64,000 bases of DNA from NCBI GenBank assembly GCA_037043015.1, contig CM073321.1, forward strand, positions 30,358,101 to 30,422,100, given 5' to 3'. The notes below the pieces were generated by a model. The model saw nothing but the letters and a program-made list of their open reading frames with translations. It had not been told where the DNA came from and made no database searches. Position 1 is the stretch's first letter, and every line of letters starts with the position of its first letter. Positions 1 to 11,679 of the stretch are shown here, in pieces. A program made the translations under genes and the position numbers. Origin of the DNA: Bryum argenteum (Eukaryota; Streptophyta; Bryopsida; Bryales; Bryaceae).

Positions 1-205
1 TTCCCTTCGCAATTGTAGTTCTCTCGGAGATCACCTGTTGCCGTTGCACCTCACAGTCGAGCTCCTCTGCCTTTTCTTGAAGGGCAGCATGGGGCTGAAC
101 AAATCCAAAACTTTTGTACCAATTAGGGTGCACTATGGATTCACAAGATTTCTCTTTACATTTCCAAGAAGTCCTAAACCATGTAATTGCACACCACGGG
201 TGGTA

Positions 206-1548
206 CTAGTGTCTACAACTACAAACGAGGATGTCACTGAATGGGAAAGAAAGGTCACACACCACACAGTTTGCTATCTTTATGTAACCATGGTCATTTA
301 AAGGGAATGAAATGGAGGATGTGATAGGGTGAGGGTGAAGTGCAAATCCAGGCTGACCCCTATTCAGTGAATTCAATTGCGAGGTTAGAGAGGCTAACTG
401 ACCCTCCAAGAAATCCGTCCTCTTCACCAAGCTCTCATGCTTGTCCACCTTCACCGACTGTTCAGCTGAGATGCTCTCAAATTCAGCCTGTTGCAATGCC
501 AACGTGGTGTTAAAAAACTCCAACGTCATCTGCAGTTTGATTGCATCTGCTCTATCTGGATTTGCTGCGATCTTTGAACGGCAGTCTTCACAAGTCTGTC
601 CCATCGTCCCTAATGCCATGCGCATGCTCTCCACCTTCTTGCAGATGTCTTCCTTTTCCTTCAGCGCATCTTCCAAATCCTTCTTGATGCACTTCATCTC
701 CATGCGGATGACAACCAGCAATTTCACAATCTCCGTTTTCATCTGGCTGATGAGGGCATTAGCTTCTCCAACCCCACCTGCAGCTGTCACTACTAGACTC
801 TCTAAAGCATCGTTCTTCACCGCATACATCCCCTGCAGCACGTCAAGAACTTTAATCGAAGACTTAAAAAAACCGGAGAATAACAAACACTACAAGCACA
901 CTAAAAATAAGTGATAAATAATACAAGCACACTAAAAATAAATGATAAATAATACAAGCACAAGGTTGAATGACTCAACTTTACCTCCAGTAGATCGTCC
1001 AAACCCTCCTCAGCTGCCACCTCCTCGAAGGATTTATCTGCGATCTCTGCCTTAGATTGCAAAGCTGTGACCATTTTTTTCTTCCATGCGCTGCGCTGAT
1101 TGCAATTGGTTTGAAGCGCAAAAGCAGCCCAGCTTACATCTAGTTTCTTCACAACATCGGCCACAATTCCAATGGCGAAGTCCTTGCCGATCAGTTTGTT
1201 CTTGGGACCATGGGGATGCTGATAAACAAAAGGGTAAATCCTGTTGATGGCATTTTTCACCTCTACATTCTTGCAATCCCCCAAAAAATACCCACTCTTA
1301 ACTTTCTGGGCTCCATAAACTGCCTCCAGCTCATTTTGCTTTATGACCGCGGTATCTTTTTTTACGTGAGGGTTCATACCTTCAACGGGCAACCCAAACT
1401 TGTCGCGGAAATCCTCCAGACTGTATTGCGGAGGGGGCCTACCTTTCCTCAACATAGCAATCCTATCCTCCACATCTAGTAAGGCTACTTCAGCGTCGGG
1501 TTCTTCTTCACTCTCCCTAGCTCTGGCTTTGCATGGACGCTTCCCCAT
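206..1548 (-). CDS. Hypothetical two-exon protein with C-terminal coiled coil
   Basis: I do not recognise this protein. The ATG at 1548 opens with MGKRPCKARARESEEEPDAE, a basic then acidic nuclear-type leader. Exon 1 (1548-985) codes for a compact domain with FRDKFGLPVEG and GKDFAIGIVADVVKKLDVSW. A GT donor at 984 and an AG acceptor at 863 join it in phase 0 to exon 2 (from 862), whose product is a long heptad-rich coiled coil (residues such as EMKCIKKDLEDALKEKEDI). The upstream in-frame ATG at 1683 is less likely because the intervening residues look like translated UTR. The last ~40 codons (GYIKIANCVV onward) look non-coding, so a further splice site near 340 is possible. Reading frames are open with no nonsense codons, unlike most of the window. 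It could be a real host gene or cargo of an unrecognised element. Confidence 0.5.
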
Positions 1549-1730
1549 GACGAAAAACCAAACCCCAAGATGGCGGGACCCAGTCTCAAACCCTACACCG
1601 CCGCACCGCTGCACCGCCACACCCTGCAACCTACACCCTGCACCCTTCAGAATCCACGAACAGCAATAGGTAGCAGCATTCATATCCAGCTTCCTTCGGA
1701 GCTCTAAACCCTCTGTGTCTACAAAATGTC

Positions 1731-2690
1731 TGGTCTAAGAAGGTCGTGCTACTGTGTAAAAGTGCTGCGATTGCTACTACGCTGTCTACTGGAGCGAGCG
1801 CTTACTCAGCCGGGAGAAGCTTCTTCACAAGGCGGTAAACAGTGTAGGTGCCCGCGAGCACGATGTTGAAAATGACGCAAACACTCTCGCGCTGACCTCA
1901 AAAATGTCTAAAACCCTATCGATGCCAGACTCTCTCGAAAAAAAGCAATAACCACATTACTATTCTTAGACCTAGGGAGTGATCGACACACTCAACTCTC
2001 AACAAAATCAAGCTTGAACAGATCGCGGCTGAGAGTAGCGAGTAAGCTGCAAAAACTTCGGGAAAGCAAGGACCTCGACAGAACAAGAGTTAAACCCTAA
2101 GCTGCCTCCAGCTAGAACAGCGGCGGGAAAAGTATAGAAAAGGCTGCAAAAACAGTGGACAGCAAGGTCTGCACACACAACACACTGAAGTCGCCTCCCT
2201 GCCGAGCTTCCCCCGAGGCGAGGCCGAGCTTTCCCCCCCAACCGGCCATTTCCCCCCCACCCCGACTATTTCCCCGGCCCACCCAGCGCATTGAATGCTG
2301 TAAACCGCCACACGTCAGGCCCTGACATGCCCAACTACCTCAATTTCATATACCTCGTAGTACAGCACATACTCACTAAAGTTGCCCATTTCGTACCCGG
2401 TTTAGTGTACATTCACCTTCCCTTATCATTCGAAGTTGTGGTGGGTGCACCTAAATTATGACATACGGATGCGATTTCTCTATGGTTTTTTTTATGATTC
2501 GATCATTTTCATAGGGTCATTATTAGGAAGTCCAAGTATTAAAATCACATTATTGCCCCATTTATCCATTTTATCTCTTTTTTTTTATAGTTTTGATGGT
2601 TCGAAATACTTGCCACCAAAAGCTATTATATAAATTTGTTACTGCTTTGATAATTTTGACAAATACGCTGGGAGGAAGGTTAGTCCTTGC
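1731..2690. other. No gene seen
   Basis: Intergenic stretch upstream of the minus-strand gene. It is moderately GC-rich near 2,150-2,290 with C-runs, then becomes AT-rich. The short open frames here have no domain-like composition. It may hold the promoter of the gene starting at 1548. Confidence 0.4.
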
Positions 2691-2699
2691 CCATGAGCT

Positions 2700-2990
2700 G
2701 GACCGGCGGTCGCCCACTGACCTACGTTCGCCCACCAGCTGGATCGGCGGTCGCCCCAGCGACCGACGTTCGCCCGTCCGCTGCATCGGCGGTCGCGCGA
2801 TCCAGAGGTCACGCCCCCAGACATACGTCGTGCCCTCCCGTTTGGAGGTCGCGCCCTCTGACCGAAGGTCGCCCACCAGGTGGATCGGCGGTCGCCCCAG
2901 CGAACGACGTTTGCCCATCGGGTGGATCGGCGGTCGCCCTAGCGACCGACGCTCGCTCATCGGGTGGATCGGCGGTCGCCCTAGCACCAG
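2700..2990. repeat. GC-rich CGGCGGTCGCCC tandem array
   Basis: About six imperfect copies of CGGCGGTCGCCC alternate with CGACCGACGTTCGCCC and CCCATCGGGTGGAT in units of roughly 40-60 bp. The regularity keeps several frames open on both strands, producing low-complexity R/P/S-rich translations that I do not accept as genes. The same core recurs at 4.5-4.7 and 8.4-8.8 kb. Confidence 0.8.
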
Positions 2991-3245
2991 GGTTACAAAT
3001 ACGCGCGCGGACACCGGCAGTCGCCATTTTTCACCTCCACGTGTCGGGCCTTGCGCATTGTCTGGTGTCGATCTCTGGTTGCTGCCTGCTTGTTCAAGCG
3101 CTAGAGCGTGCGGTGATTGGCACACACGTGCCACACGTGTACATTTTACACATACGTGCTGCCCGATTTTCGAGTTTTTCAAATTCTGTCTTAGTCCACG
3201 GAATAGATATAACTTTGTTTTGAGTTATTTTAAAAATTTTCTTCC

Positions 3246-3969
3246 TTGGTTAGCATTTCGGTGACCATGACGCCTAGCCGGGAGCGAAAGATAGCGAGAG
3301 ACAAGGACCGCAAGAGGAAAGGAAAGAAGCAAAGGAGATTTCACAAGATTCTCATAGATCCCACGCAACATACTTTTCCGGGGTGGGCGCAAGTAGAGGG
3401 ACCGTGGATTCTTAAGACTTGCAAGTGGTACATTGCTTGGTGCCACATCGGCCATTTGTTTCCACACTATCGTCACGAGTTTCATCGCCGCCTGAATTGC
3501 GCAAATTTGCACTATTGCAATCACGATGAATTTGTGCAAGGATGCATTGAAGTGTGGAAGTTTCTCTACGCCGGTGTGCATGTGGTGAGCAACGAGGTTT
3601 TGTACAACATAGCACAAATGGTGTACACGGAGATAATTTTGCAGAGGGAGGTTTATTGGAGGACGTTAAAAAATCCCCTCAAACAATTAAGCCAACAGAA
3701 CCCATATTCCGCGAGCTCCTTATCCAGCGGCCAACCCACGAGAAGGTCTTACAACGCCTAGGGGTTACAAAGGAGGAATCCCTGATGAGGACATAGTTTG
3801 GTCAGATTCGGAAGAAGAAGGGACCGAAAGGCGAGAAGTGGATGAAGGGGAGCCGAACCAAACGATGGAGGAAGATGAAGGACATTTGGATGAAGGGGGG
3901 CCAAGCCAAGTTTGTACAGAAGGGGGGCCAAGCCAACTTTACAGTGAAGGGGGCCCAAGCGAAGAATGA
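3246..3969 (+). pseudogene. Frame-broken hypothetical protein with acidic GGPSQ-repeat tail
   Basis: The first frame opens with a basic leader (SRERKIARDKDRKRKGKKQR) and continues through a W-, H- and C-rich domain (WYIAWCHIGHLFPHYRHEF, CNHDEFVQGC). From about 3,640 a second frame (GDNFAEGGLLEDV, FRELLIQRPTHEKVLQRLG) looks coding, and from about 3,763 a third frame gives DEDIVWSDSEEE followed by an acidic tail with three GGPSQ-like repeats ending at a TGA at 3,967-3,969. Coding character thus moves through three frames, meaning two indels or unrecognised introns. The family is not recognised. The position between two GC-rich arrays suggests it may belong to a transposon, perhaps the adjacent hAT, but that is not shown. 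Confidence 0.45.
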
Positions 3970-4517
3970 CTGGTAGTATGTTAATCACGTTTTTCTAGCA
4001 GTTGTAGAAAAGTAGTGTACTCAATATCAAACACTAAGTGCAATTGCCATTTTGTATGCAAAAACGTTGAATGTGAATATGAAGTTTCTGATTTTCTTCA
4101 ATTTAAATATTCTTGGTGAATGAAATCTCACTATTGCATGTGGTATAAGCATAAGGGAAAAACCTTCAATGTCCAAGGTACCTTCATTGATATATGGCAA
4201 TTTTTACCATTCTTAATTATTTAAGAAACGTGGGTTGAGCAATATTCATCCCTTTATTTTTTGGATTTGGAGCAAGAGAAGTTAAAACTCTATTTTCTAA
4301 TATGAGTCCTTATTGTTCTCTCTCTTGCCTTCCCATGTTCCCTTTATTTGTTTTTTTTTTTTTTTTTAAAAAAGAAAAGCATAATTGCCAATAAAACATT
4401 TTTGAGCCGCATGGTCTCCGAGATTCTAGTTAATAATAGCTGAACTGCGTGGACCATGGATATTGACTATGGCCCCCTACAAATTTGTGGTTGGGGAGAA
4501 AAGTGCTCTTCGTCGAA
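3970..4517. other. AT-rich spacer, no gene seen
   Basis: AT-rich sequence with a run of about 18 T followed by A at 4,351-4,378. I see no open frame or RNA signature. Confidence 0.4.
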
Positions 4518-4700
4518 GAAATCTGTCATCGCTAGGGCGACCGGCGGTCCAACTGGGTCAGGGCTAGGGCGACCGGCGGTCCACCTAGCGCGATGAAGTC
4601 AAGGCCAGGGCGACCGCCGGTTCATATGGCGCGACAGCGTTGTTGTTAGGGCGACCGCCGATCTGGCTGTGGCAACCTAGCCGAACCGCCGGTCGCCTTC
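4518..4700. repeat. GC-rich array upstream of the hAT gene
   Basis: Five imperfect copies of AGGGCGACCGGCGGTCCA or its complement occur in about 180 bp, in both orientations (GGGCGACCGGCGG then CGACCGCCGG). Together with the related array at 8.4-8.8 kb it brackets the hAT transposase, the position expected of subterminal repeats. That role is inferred. Confidence 0.6.
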
Positions 4701-4914
4701 TATGCGCATTCGCCCCCGACTTACAGAAGTATGGAGTATATAAGGAGTCCTTCACGGGCTCGAAGCCACTTTCCTTTGCGCTTGGCCCGTTGTCTTGGGT
4801 CTCCCCATGAGAAGCCCCCTGCTCGGTCTATATGTGCAATGAGTAACTTGAGCCCTTGTAGTGCGCGTTGTCGTCACCAGTTTCATTGCACCGGCGGAGG
4901 TGCGGTTCCGGAAC

Positions 4915-7900
4915 ATGGAGAATTCTTCCCAATCCAACGGGGTAGCAAATAATAGAAGAGACACTCGCAAATGGGAGGAGTGGCTACAAGTATCCACGGA
5001 ACGGAACGACAAGCCAAATACTCGCGTGTGCTTATTCTGTTGGAAAAGCACAGTCTTTGTAAAGCAACGAGCATTTGCTCCTTTCGGATATCCTCAGAAT
5101 ACCCCATTACCCCGGTGTACGAGGTTACCCCGTGGCGTTCTCGAGCTATTCCGTGACTGCGGAGGGATGGTTCCAAAGAACAACATTCCTTATGCGGATG
5201 TTGTTCCTGACTCACGAGTGGATGCCGGCATACCATATGTGGCAAGGGAAACTATAGAGAACATAGATTCCCCTCGCATCAAGTCTGTACAAGTGCCATC
5301 CCCTAACCTAAGGTCTAATCAGGTGCCATCCTCTAACAAGAGGAGTCATGGCAGCAATGGACAAAGGATCTCTACACTCTCTAGTGGATGGCGACATGGG
5401 CAAAGGAGTATGGAGGATAGTTTTGATCTTGCCACTAGGCAAAATTTGGATGCAAAGTGGGCTTTATTTTTCTATAAGGCAAACATTGCATTCAATGTCC
5501 TACGACATCCAGCATTCATAAGTGCCGTTCAAGAGACAGCAAAGGCCGGTATTGTTGGATATCAACCACCCTCGTATCATGCTATTAGGACTACGATGCT
5601 CGATGCGAAGAAGGCAGCTGTGCAAAGGTCAGTTGAAGATCAAACAAAACTTTCTATCGAGAAGCACGGAGGAACAATATGCTCAGATGGGTGGTCAGTT
5701 ATCACAAGTAGACCACTCATTAACATGATGCTCATTTGCCCAATGGGAGAGGTGTTTCGGGGATCAGTGGATACTACAAAAAAGAAAGAGGACATCGCTT
5801 ATGTGGCAAATGAAATGGCGAAGTACATAGAGGAGGTTGGACCACAAAACATCGTTTAGACATGCAAAGACAATGCAAGCTCCATGTTAGGTGCTGTGAA
5901 GAAGTTGCAGATAGACTATCCTCACTTATATGGACAAGGTTGTGCGGCACATATTCTAGACCTCCTTCTAGAAGATTGGGGGAAAGAGGCATGGGTTAAG
6001 CATTTGGTGGAGCAAACCAAGAGAGTGTACACATTTATTAAAGGGTCGCACGTCCCACTTGCTCTATTCAAGAAGTACTCGCCGAAGCTGCAGCTCAAGG
6101 TACCACCTCAGACTCGATTTGCAACAAACTACTTGATGATAGAGCGGTTGTTAAAGCTACAACAACCTCTGAACAACATGGTGATCGATGCGGAGTGGCA
6201 TGTGTTTGTCCAAACATTGTTCAACAGGCAAAACAGTCACCAGTTACAGACAAAGGCAAGGAATGTGCGGAATAGCATTAGGAGCGATGAGTTTTGGGAG
6301 AATTGTACGAAGTTTGTGAAAGTAGTTGAACCAGTACTCATAGCTCTTCGGGAGTTTGACGGGGAAGTACCAGCCATGCCTAGGGCGTATGTGATCATGT
6401 CGGACCTTGAAGAACACGTGTTCTCTTTGCGTGAACCTCCATTCGAACTATCCCCCGACATTGCTACAAAATACGAGGATCCATTTCAAAAACGATGGGA
6501 AATGATGCTCACAGATCTCCACTATGCAGCAGCTTTGTTGAACCCTTATTTGACAAATATGGGAGCAATTCAAAACAATGGAGAAGCAAAAAGAGCTTTA
6601 AACCGGGTCATAAGGAAGCTTAGCGCCCCAATGGGAGTAGTCTATGAGGAAGTGGTGCGGGAACTCATACAATATGAGGAGAGGACGGGTCCATTTAACA
6701 CCAATTCAGAGGCCCCTGATCCAGCTCAGTGTGACTTGTTACCACATCAATGGTGGCATTAAGTCGGGGGGAATGCCTTGCCAAAAATTGCGAAGAGGAT
6801 TTTGGCATTGACATGTTCAGCTTCATCATGTGAGAGGAATTGGAGCATGAACTCTTTCCTGCACAACAAAATGAGGAATCGGTTGTCAACTTCCAAAGCA
6901 GAGGACCTTGTGTACATCTATGCGAACGCCAAACTCGAGCGCCAGAAACGTACCAAATCGCCGAGAACGTGGTACGAAAATTATTTAGAAGAAGAGGACT
7001 CTTACAAAGAAGACTATGTACCGGACAATGAATGGGATGATGGTGTATTCATGGATAATCCGGAGGCGGATGACGACAATTATCTCAATGACGGTAGCGA
7101 ACACGACGACCTAGAGAATTGGAACGACAACAAAGGAAACATGACTATTCATGTCAAGGACCCGTTTGAGTTCGATGACGACCAGGATGTTCCACAACTG
7201 CCTCGCCAGTTTGCGGTATTCGCCAGCAACACAGAAGGAGAAGGAGTGGCAAATTTACAACTCCAAGAGAGTACATGCCTAGCGAAACAAGACTTGGTAA
7301 ACCGGATGGATGAAGAAAACATTGGTCCACTTAAAGGCAGCCCACACTCTAACAACGACGATAAACTTGAGAGTGTGAAGTGCACGGTTACCACGGCAGG
7401 AGTTCAAATGGACCAAATTAAAGTGGAACCTGACGATGTATCCAATTCAGGTTGCATGGAAGTGGGGTCACCTAGAGTATCAACCATTCGATCAAGGAAT
7501 TCAATTCTTAACGGAGATGACTCCGATGTACCTCTACAACAGTTATTCCCAAGGGTTACCCAACCTAAAGGGCCCCATACAACTCGTATGGTATTGCCGA
7601 AGACGGAGGTCAAGATAGAACCAACAAGTCCAACATGCACCCGAGCATTGGCAGTGGCACGAGACGTCGGGCCATCTACACAACCTCGCAATCATATTAC
7701 ACAAGGCCAGAAGCGTTTGAGGAAGGCACACAACCGACGATGTCGGAAAGCAGCACGCGTACATGAAGAAGTCCATGCTGGAATTGCTTCATCCAATAAT
7801 CCGAATACACGTACAATGCGACATCTACCACTGAACGCAAACGGGATCACTAATGCTTCACGGCCCTTGAAGCGCCTCGTTACAGTGAACAAGAAAACAA

Positions 7901-8073
7901 CTACGGACACGGAATTGCGCAATTTGGCGAGTGAGGTTGAGTGTGAAGTACGCAATAAGACAGAGGATGAAGACGAGGATGGCGACCAAAGCACTGATGA
8001 CTCTCTAGGTGAAACCGATCCAAATGCAGATGAAGTATCAAGCGACGATACGTATACATTGAGGGATACCTAA
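4915..8073 (+). pseudogene. hAT-family transposase pseudogene with long acidic C-terminal extension
   Basis: One reading frame runs from about 4,861 to 8,073, interrupted by an in-frame TAG at 5,857-5,859 and TAA at 6,760-6,762. I take the ATG at 4,915 (MENSSQSNG). Family signatures in order are a degenerate BED-like start (WEEW, CLFC), CSDGWS (first catalytic Asp region), the CKDNASS stretch right after the TAG, CAAHILDLLLEDW, and the hAT C-terminal dimerisation region (PKIAKRILALTCSASSCERN). The last ~350 residues are an unusual Asp/Glu-rich and later Arg/Lys-rich tail containing IKVEPD and VKIEP. hAT enzymes cut and paste DNA with 8-bp target duplications; I could not find convincing TIRs. 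The two stops fall inside conserved segments, so this copy is inactive. Confidence 0.85.
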
Positions 8074-8404
8074 AGACGGGTTATTAGAATTTTGTTATTT
8101 TGGATTGGAAGCACGAAGTTCATTGTTAGTACTCAGTACAATACTACAATGTACTGCAAGTAGGGCAAGTATTAGCTTACAATTTTTTGGTATTCTGGTA
8201 TGTTTCGGAGTATAATATATATATATAGTTTGGTATATGTAATAGTTACATCATATGTATGAATACTATGATTATAGACATGGACAAATTTGTACTATGA
8301 AATGCACCATTGATCTTGTTTCCGATAAAAAGGTATTCATAAACATGCATTGAAGCTCATTTTGTACCAATATAAATTTATCTTTCTTGTTTCGTATTCA
8401 ACCA
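8074..8404. other. AT-rich 3' flank of the hAT gene
   Basis: AT-rich DNA with a TATATATATATA run near 8,217. No gene is seen. It may be the 3' UTR or subterminal sequence of the hAT element. Confidence 0.35.
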
Positions 8405-8795
8405 TAGTGCTGGTCACCACACACGCGGTGGCCCAAGGCGACCAGTGATCGCCACATGGGCGCTACCCCCAGGGCGACCGCCGATCGCCCTAGGCGATCG
8501 TCGGTCGCCCTAGGCGATCGTCGGTCGCCGATCTGACCCGCGGATCGCCTAGTAGCGGTTGCCAAGGCGGCGCGGTCTCCATCTTGGACCGCCCCGGTTG
8601 CCCTACGCTAGGCGCCGGCGAGCGTCGGCGATCGCCTAGTAGCGGTTGCCAAGGCGAGCGCCGGTCTCCATACTGGACCGCCGGTTGCCTACGCGCGGCA
8701 GCCAGGGCGATCGGCGATCGCAGCAGGCGACCGACGTTCGTTCCTGTGCCACCGTCGGTCGCCTAGCGAGGTCGCCCACCTGCGGTCACCCACTG
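8405..8795. repeat. GC-rich GGCGATCGTCGGTCGCC array downstream of the hAT gene
   Basis: Dense imperfect repeats of GGCGATCGTCGGTCGCC and a longer duplicated block (GCGATCGCCTAGTAGCGGTTGCC, shown here only as positions ~8,541-8,575 and ~8,627-8,662). The core matches the arrays at 2.7 and 4.5 kb. The array ends near 8,790 at CCCACTGTG, where the composition falls back to the AT-rich background. Confidence 0.7.
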
Positions 8796-8989
8796 TGACG
8801 TGTATTTTGATTTTCCACGTCATTATCAACCCTACGCCACGTAGGAAAATAGCTTTTTACCTCAAGGTAAATCTCAACAAGTTTTTTACTATGTAATTTT
8901 TGGTACGGTCGGCATTTTCGTCGATCGGACATCTAACAGACATGTCCAATACGACAAATCAGACAGACATTCTGAAAATTGTGTCTAAT

Positions 8990-9997
8990 AAGACAACCCT
9001 GCTTCTGGCCATTTATGATGCGAGATGTTGAGGACTATGTGAAGTCCTGTGTTGAATGTCAAATGAACAAACACAGCACCCAAGTGAAAATTGGGAAACT
9101 GCAACCCTTACCGATACCCAAGGGACCGTTCCAGTCAGTGTCTATGGATTTCATGACTGGATTCCCAAAGTCTAATGGCTGGGATGCAATCTTAGTCATA
9201 GTCTGCAGGTTTAGCAGAATGGCCACATTCGTGCCCACCACTAAATCAGTCGATGCTAGAGAACTTGCAGACTTGTTCTTTAATTGCTGGGTGAGGTATA
9301 AGAGTTTCCCATGGGACATTGTAAGTGACAGAGGTCAAGTGTTCCAGTCCTGGTTTTGGCAGCACATGATGCGCAAAACAGGAGTAAACATCACCATGAC
9401 CACTGCTTGGCACCCGGAAGGTGATGGACAAACTGAGAGGATTAACTCAATCCTCAATATGTACATGCGTTCCTTTTGCGATGGGGACCAATTGCAGTGG
9501 CCAAAGTTACATGCAATGGCAAAGTTGTGTTACAACACAACTCCCACGGTGTCCTACAAAAAGAAACCGTTCTTTGTAGTCCATGCCTTCGAAGCCGTCT
9601 TAGCAGAAGACTTAGCCGCTGGCAAAAGTGAGTCTCACCGAAACCAAGAAAGGCTCTCCGGCTACTACTCCGTGGAAGCGGTGGAATGGATGGAAAGAAG
9701 AAAGACAATTTGGGCTGGTGCTAAGCTGAGGTTGGCTAAGGCCCAAGACCGCTATGCGAGTGTGGTCAACAAGAAGCGCCGGGAAGTCCACTTTGTGGTT
9801 GCGGAGAAAGTCTGGTTGGATACCAAGAACCTGGGCTGCCATTAGAGTTGGCAGCCAAGTGGTCCGGTAGATGGATTGGGCCTTATAAAATCTTCAAGGT
9901 TCTCCTTAAGGATGTGTACATCTTGGAGTTACCACCAAGACCAGGGAAACCTATGCATCCAGTTTTCCATGTGTCCCTTCTGAAGAAGTACCACAAA
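8990..9997 (+). pseudogene. Ty3-gypsy integrase fragment
   Basis: The frame begins inside the zinc-binding region (CVECQMNK keeps the CxxC half; the His half is missing). The integrase core follows with all three catalytic acidic positions visible: SMDFMTG, IVSDRGQ and DGQTERIN, in the family's usual spacing. The open frame stops at 9,843-9,845 because of a frameshift near 9,836. In the next frame the conserved C-terminal segment is present (LPLELAAKWSGRWIGPYKI, PMHPVFHVSLLKKYHK). Sequence similarity to gypsy ends exactly where the copia LTR begins at 9,998. Reverse transcriptase, protease and LTRs are absent, so this is a 5'- and 3'-truncated relic. Confidence 0.9.
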
Positions 9998-10347
9998 TGT
10001 TGGAAAGTAACTAGTTAGCTGTCTAGTTACTTATACGCATACGTAGTGGTACACGGTCGACGGTCACCTATGAGTGACGGACCTATAACCCTGCTAGCTT
10101 GATATAAGTCACTGTCATCAGTTAGTGATCTATCATTTTTTTGTTGTGCGCGCGGTAATTCAAAATCTTCTTGGAGCTTGCAATAAGTGTGTGTCGAGCT
10201 AAGTGAAATGCTTAGCATTGTACCTGTTGATGCTGATCAATGAGTAAAGCCTTGCTTGCAGTATGTGAAGAGTCAACCACTCTTTAGTTTGAGTGTGTGT
10301 ACTTCTGTGTTGTGGAATCAATTTTGCTAAGTCCGTTCATAACTTCA
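9998..10347 (+). repeat. 5' LTR of the copia element
   Basis: Begins TGTTGGAAAGTAACTAG and ends AACTTCA, giving the TG...CA termini typical of LTRs, about 350 bp. The right boundary is set by the primer-binding-like sequence that starts 2 bp later. No 3' copy is present in the window for comparison. Confidence 0.7.
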
Positions 10348-10349
10348 AA

Positions 10350-10362
10350 GGTTATGGGCCCA
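10350..10362 (+). other. Probable primer-binding site (GGTTATGGGCCCA)
   Basis: GGTTATGGGCCCA lies 2 bp after the LTR CA end, where minus-strand synthesis would be primed. Which tRNA it would match (end or internal half of an initiator tRNA) is not decided from sequence alone. Confidence 0.45.
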
Positions 10363-10622
10363 CGGCGTTGTCCATAAAGCTGCGGTTGAAGTATGTTAAC
10401 GGAATAGTTGTTTCCGTATTAGTTGCGAGTGTTTTCTGTTCTTCTGAGTAAGATTACGCGTTGTCTACACCACTCATTCGATTTTGTTTGTTGATAGCAA
10501 GGCTATCTAGAGTCGTGTTCCTGATTCTTGATTCTTGATTCAGGAGTTGTCGTTCGTTCTTGATTGTTTTCAATCATGTTTTGATTTTCTTCATACATTA
10601 AAGAATACTATAACTTGCTGTT

Positions 10623-11503
10623 ATGGCGGATTCTAAAATGGATCTTGGAAATATTGAACGCTTTAACGGTGAAAACTACCATTTATGGCAGTTCCAAATG
10701 CGGGCAGTATTTCTAGGAAAGGATCTTATGTCGATAGTTGATGGTACCAAGCCCAAGCTTGCAGTGGCTGGAGCTGATCAGTTAGCGTGGATTAAGAGAG
10801 ACAATCAATGCATTAGTCTTTTGTATCAAGTGCTAGATAAAAAACACTTACAGTATATCATCAGTTGTACCACTTCAGCAGCCATGTGGTCCAAGTTGAA
10901 GCTCATTCATGAGCAAGATTCCAGCAAGAGCATTCATGCTTTACATCAAAGGTTTTATAAATGTGGTTTAAGTGAGGGATAGAGTATTGCTTCATTTAAA
11001 AGAAATATTGAGGTGATTGTCAATCAACTAGCAGGTCGTGGTGATACACTTTTACCGAACATGCAATCATTGCCAAGATCATGAGTTCTCTTCCAGCCGG
11101 TTACGATAATGTTCTCAGTGCATGGGATACCACACCAGAAGCCTCGAGAACCTTGGATACGTTTACTCTTTGGATGTATCAACAAGAAGCAAGGCTCAAG
11201 ACTCGTCAAAAGACGAGCAACGAAAAGGTCACTGCATTTGCAGCAAACTTGTCGAAGAATGGAGGGAAGGAGTCCAAAGGCAATTCAAAAATTTTACCAA
11301 ATGATCCGAAGTCCATCCTCACGTATGAACAACGATAGGCACGCCGAAAAGAAATAGAAGAACGCAAGAAGGAGACGGAGTGTTGGAAGTGTGGCAAGCA
11401 AGGCTATTGGTCACGTGAATGTCCTGACGGTGAAAAGACAAGTGGAAGTGTAGACAAGAAGGCAAAGCCACTTGAAGATAATCTTGAGAAAGGGAAGACA
11501 TGA
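10623..11503 (+). pseudogene. Copia gag with damaged zinc knuckle
   Basis: The ATG at 10,623 opens MADSKMDLGNIERFNGENYH, with the FNGENYHLW signature of copia gag (UBN2/DUF4219 type). A TAG at 10,980-10,982 interrupts it and a frameshift near 11,055 moves the reading frame to IMSSLPAGYDNVLSAW. Another TAG follows at 11,336-11,338. The zinc knuckle reads CWKCGKQGYWSREC, with Tyr where the CCHC family requires His. Gag would package the RNA into particles; this copy cannot make the full protein. Confidence 0.85.
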
Positions 11504-11679
11504 GGATCATTAAAGGCGTTTGTCTCTAACTTTTCATCTTCCGAGCGTTCTTTACGTCCATCTTCTGAGCGTTCATGGACCAGTATGATTGCATCAGACA
11601 TTAGAGAGGCTATTATGAAACATGCTACGCCAATCGAAGGTGATCAAGTTCTCATGGCACATTGTTCAAGGCAAACCAG

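Noticed and set aside
2571..3264. ORFs of about 200 codons on both strands (R/P/S-rich)
   Set aside because: Produced by the GC-rich tandem array; composition is low-complexity and shadows appear in every frame.
4400..8800. Terminal inverted repeats and 8-bp duplication for the hAT element
   Set aside because: A possible CACTG end at ~8,790 has no matching CAGTG start upstream; no duplication found by eye.
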